A stretch of 6,240 nt of DNA from Myxococcales bacterium (GTDB lineage: Bacteria > Myxococcota_A > Polyangia > Polyangiales > Polyangiaceae): the NCBI GenBank assembly GCA_013298325.1, contig JAAFHJ010000303.1, positions 1-6,240 on the forward strand. Direction: 5' to 3'. Shown here piece after piece: positions 4,264 through 6,240 of the stretch (position 1 is the first letter of the stretch; the number at the start of each line of letters is the position of its first letter). The notes beneath the pieces were generated by a model, which did not search any database, was not told the DNA's origin, and saw nothing but the letters and a program-made list of their open reading frames with translations. The position numbers and the translations under genes are program-made.

Positions 4264-6240
4264 CTTGGCGCCGCGATCGGTGACGAGGCCCATCTGCGGG
4301 AGGCGCTCGCAGGCGACCTCAAGGCGCTCCAGCTCCTCTTCTGCCGCGATGAGCTTGTCGAGGATCCCCTTCGTCGATTTCTGGAGGCCGTCCGCTCCGC
4401 TCAATGCGGCCAGTGCCGGCTCGACGACCTCGCGGAGGCGCCCCTCGATGCGCGTACGCTCTGCATTTTGTGCGGCGCGAAGCTCTTCCGGTGCCGTCGT
4501 GACCTGGTCCTCCAACTTCCGGCGAACGAGGAATGCCCAGGCGCTTACGTTCGACAGGCGCGTCCGCAAGTAGCTCGGATCGTTGATGTCGACGCGGCTC
4601 CACTCCTCCTGGGTCGCCGTCTCCAAGAGCGCTTGAACCTCATTGTTTACGCGCCGCCAGGTCGCAGCGTCGTTCGTCGCGAAGGCCTCGTGGGCCTTGT
4701 CGTCGAGGCTCTCGATGCGCGCCTCCCACTGCTCGCGGCTCATGCCGGCGAGGCTCGTCTCGACGCGGTAGGCGATCCGCTTGAGGCGCCCCATGCGCTC
4801 TTCGTATTTCTCAAGCGGCGGCGCGAGAACGTCCCCAGAACCACCTTTGAATTCATCGATCAAGTCGCGGAGTTGACCGGAAAGTTGCGGGAGTTTATCT
4901 GGATTGATACGTGCGGCATCACGGATTTGACCGACGAGCAGCGTTGAGCGCTCTTGGAAGGCCTGCCCCGAGTGCCCCCAGAGGGCCCGGCTCGCCGATT
5001 CCGACTCTTCCAGCAGTGCATCGAGCTGCCCTTGCGGATCGAAGGCGAGCGTATCGGGCGCCTCAACAATCGCCTGAACCTCTTGATTCGCGACGAGGGC
5101 ACGCGCTTCGATGCGCATCGATTCATCGCAACGAATCGTGACTTCCACCGGGGAACCAATCGGAAGATCCTTCGGCACATCAATGATCAGCGTCTTGATC
5201 GGAAGGCGATTTTGGAGCAGTCGGAGGACGACGGCGCCGCTCTGGTCGACGGTGAAAAGCAGCGTCGACGCCTGCGTCGGCAGGCCGGTCCCTTTGGCAA
5301 GCACCACCCGACGATCGCGGCGCCCGGCGCGGACGACCTCAATGCCAATGTCCTTCGCGACGACGGCGGCGCGCGTGAGCGCGGTGGGGCGCGGCCGCAA
5401 GTCCCCGCGATGCAAAGGGATTTGGAACTCGGCTAGCGGCATCGCGACGGCGTTTTGGAAGGCGAAGGTCACCTGTTTTTCCGGCTCTTCCGGGAGCGTC
5501 ACGGTGAGCGCGATCGTCGGTCGTTCCCCGTCGGGGACGGCCGCCTCGCCCAGAATGTCTTCGCCGTCCCACAGGGCGATCTGCTTGGAGCCGGCCGGCG
5601 CTTTTTCGACCACAAAGCGGAGGGGAAGCGTCGCCGATTGCCCGAGAAGAGGCGTTGAAAAAAGCAGAGATGCCGCTTTGTCGTCGGTCATCACGCGGAG
5701 CCCCCCGAGGCTCGACGCATGAACGGCGGCTCCGAGCGCCACGCAGGTGTCGACGTCGTCTTGAAGCGGGGGGCGCTGCCCCTTCGTTTTCGCGCAAAGC
5801 GCTTCAATGACGCGACGAACGACGAGCGGCACGCGCGTCGAGCCGCCGACGAGCACGACATGATCGAGGTCTTCCAGGCGGAGGCCCGCCCGCTCTTCGG
5901 CCTCGGCGAGGGCACGTTCGCAGCAGGCGATCGTCTGCTCCACAAGCGGCGAAATCACCGCTTCGTAGTCGGCGCGACCAATGTCTGCTTCAAAGGGGAC
6001 AACGGCGCCGTTCTTATCGCGGAGAAGCTCGGTTTTTGCGACGTGCACGACTTCGGTCATCGTGAGCGACTCTTTGATCTCTTGCGCAAGATGCATGAGC
6101 CTCAAAAAGCGAACGCGATCATGGAGATCGGTGCTCGGCGCCAGATCAAGGGCAAAGCCTTGCGCAACAAGCTGCTTCCGAAGGTGCTCGGCAAAGGCGC
6201 GGTCGAGGTCGTCGCCGCCCAGGAAATTGTCCCCGTCGAG
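4261..6240 (-). CDS. Divergent Hsp70/DnaK-family chaperone, C-terminal 659 residues (5' end outside window)
   Basis: This is an ATP-dependent, probably cytoplasmic, chaperone-like protein. The frame is open to the window edge; an internal TTG at 6105 is not the start, because the 45 codons before it encode conserved Hsp70 sequence. Visible residues 2-12 (DGDNFLGGDDL) match the DnaK GDTHLGGEDF region. Residues 128-138 (VVLVGGSTRVP) are the third Hsp70 signature, and GAAVHA at 170-175 closes the nucleotide-binding domain. Residues 296-382 resemble the substrate-binding beta domain (DIGIEVV, then VVLAKGTGLPTQAS). Between them lie about 105 extra beta-rich residues (about 180-290). The normal lid is replaced by a long charged helical region (about 405-659). 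By comparison with DnaK, roughly 200 N-terminal residues are missing, including the phosphate-1 and phosphate-2 loops, so ATPase competence cannot be judged. It ends with TAG, one codon before the next gene. Family assignment is firm; the specific subfamily and clients are unknown. Confidence 0.93.
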   Translation of the reverse strand, partial: LDGDNFLGGDDLDRAFAEHLRKQLVAQGFALDLAPSTDLHDRVRFLRLMHLAQEIKESLTMTEVVHVAKTELLRDKNGAVVPFEADIGRADYEAVISPLVEQTIACCERALAEAEERAGLRLEDLDHVVLVGGSTRVPLVVRRVIEALCAKTKGQRPPLQDDVDTCVALGAAVHASSLGGLRVMTDDKAASLLFSTPLLGQSATLPLRFVVEKAPAGSKQIALWDGEDILGEAAVPDGERPTIALTVTLPEEPEKQVTFAFQNAVAMPLAEFQIPLHRGDLRPRPTALTRAAVVAKDIGIEVVRAGRRDRRVVLAKGTGLPTQASTLLFTVDQSGAVVLRLLQNRLPIKTLIIDVPKDLPIGSPVEVTIRCDESMRIEARALVANQEVQAIVEAPDTLAFDPQGQLDALLEESESASRALWGHSGQAFQERSTLLVGQIRDAARINPDKLPQLSGQLRDLIDEFKGGSGDVLAPPLEKYEERMGRLKRIAYRVETSLAGMSREQWEARIESLDDKAHEAFATNDAATWRRVNNEVQALLETATQEEWSRVDINDPSYLRTRLSNVSAWAFLVRRKLEDQVTTAPEELRAAQNAERTRIEGRLREVVEPALAALSGADGLQKSTKGILDKLIAAEEELERLEVACERLPQMGLVTDRGAK

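Noticed and set aside
3634..4947. Long plus-strand open frame of 437 codons antisense to the hsp70/partner junction
   Set aside because: It spans the ends of two better-supported minus-strand genes, is Arg/Gly-rich with no recognisable domain, and is the expected antisense open frame in GC-rich DNA.
6081..6090. Palindrome CTTGCGCAAG, with TTGCGCAA cores also near 1072 and 6160
   Set aside because: All copies lie inside coding sequence at Ala-Gln codon pairs and are not arranged as operators or repeats; chance and codon use explain them.
6103..6105. TTG as the start codon of the Hsp70 gene
   Set aside because: The 45 upstream codons are open and encode conserved Hsp70 sequence (GDNFLGGDDLD region), so the gene begins outside the window.

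Overview
The window is GC-rich and tightly packed. Every supportable gene lies on the minus strand and is read from right to left. It suggests a large-genome Gram-negative bacterium, most likely a myxobacterium-type organism (Myxococcota, perhaps Polyangia). Three things point that way: strong G/C preference at third codon positions, a divergent Hsp70 with unusual domains, and secreted proteins built from a signal peptide, TPR-like helices, a beta domain and a C-terminal transmembrane helix. This placement is inferred from style, because no rRNA or marker gene is present.

In transcription order the layout is as follows. (1) 6240-4261: the 3' two thirds of a divergent Hsp70/DnaK-family gene. 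Its N-terminus lies beyond the right edge. (2) 4257-2815: a 480-residue, Ala/Arg/Leu-rich, all-helical protein of unknown family. It starts one codon after the Hsp70 stop, in the same reading frame. (3) 2768-1467: a CapA-type (PGA_cap) metallophosphatase-like lipoprotein with a full motif set. (4) 1425-481: an exported protein with TPR-like helices, a beta-sandwich-like domain and a C-terminal membrane anchor. (5) 433-1: the N-terminal part of an unrecognised exported protein that runs off the left edge.

Gaps between genes are 3, 46, 41 and 47 bases, with no convincing terminator, so the five genes could form one transcript. Genes 1 and 2 look like a cytoplasmic chaperone and a dedicated helical partner. 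Genes 3 to 5 all carry export signals and would act in the envelope. Whether the two halves share a function or are only neighbours cannot be decided from the sequence.

The most interesting part is the Hsp70 module. About 105 extra residues, beta-rich, lie between the nucleotide-binding domain and the recognisable substrate-binding domain, and they may be a degenerate second copy of that domain. The usual hydrophobic interdomain linker is not recognisable, and the normal lid is replaced by about 250 helical residues. The amber stop is followed by one codon and then the in-frame ATG of the partner gene, with no clear ribosome binding site. No RNA genes, mobile elements, CRISPR arrays or long repeats were found. 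The plus strand holds only antisense open frames typical of GC-rich DNA.
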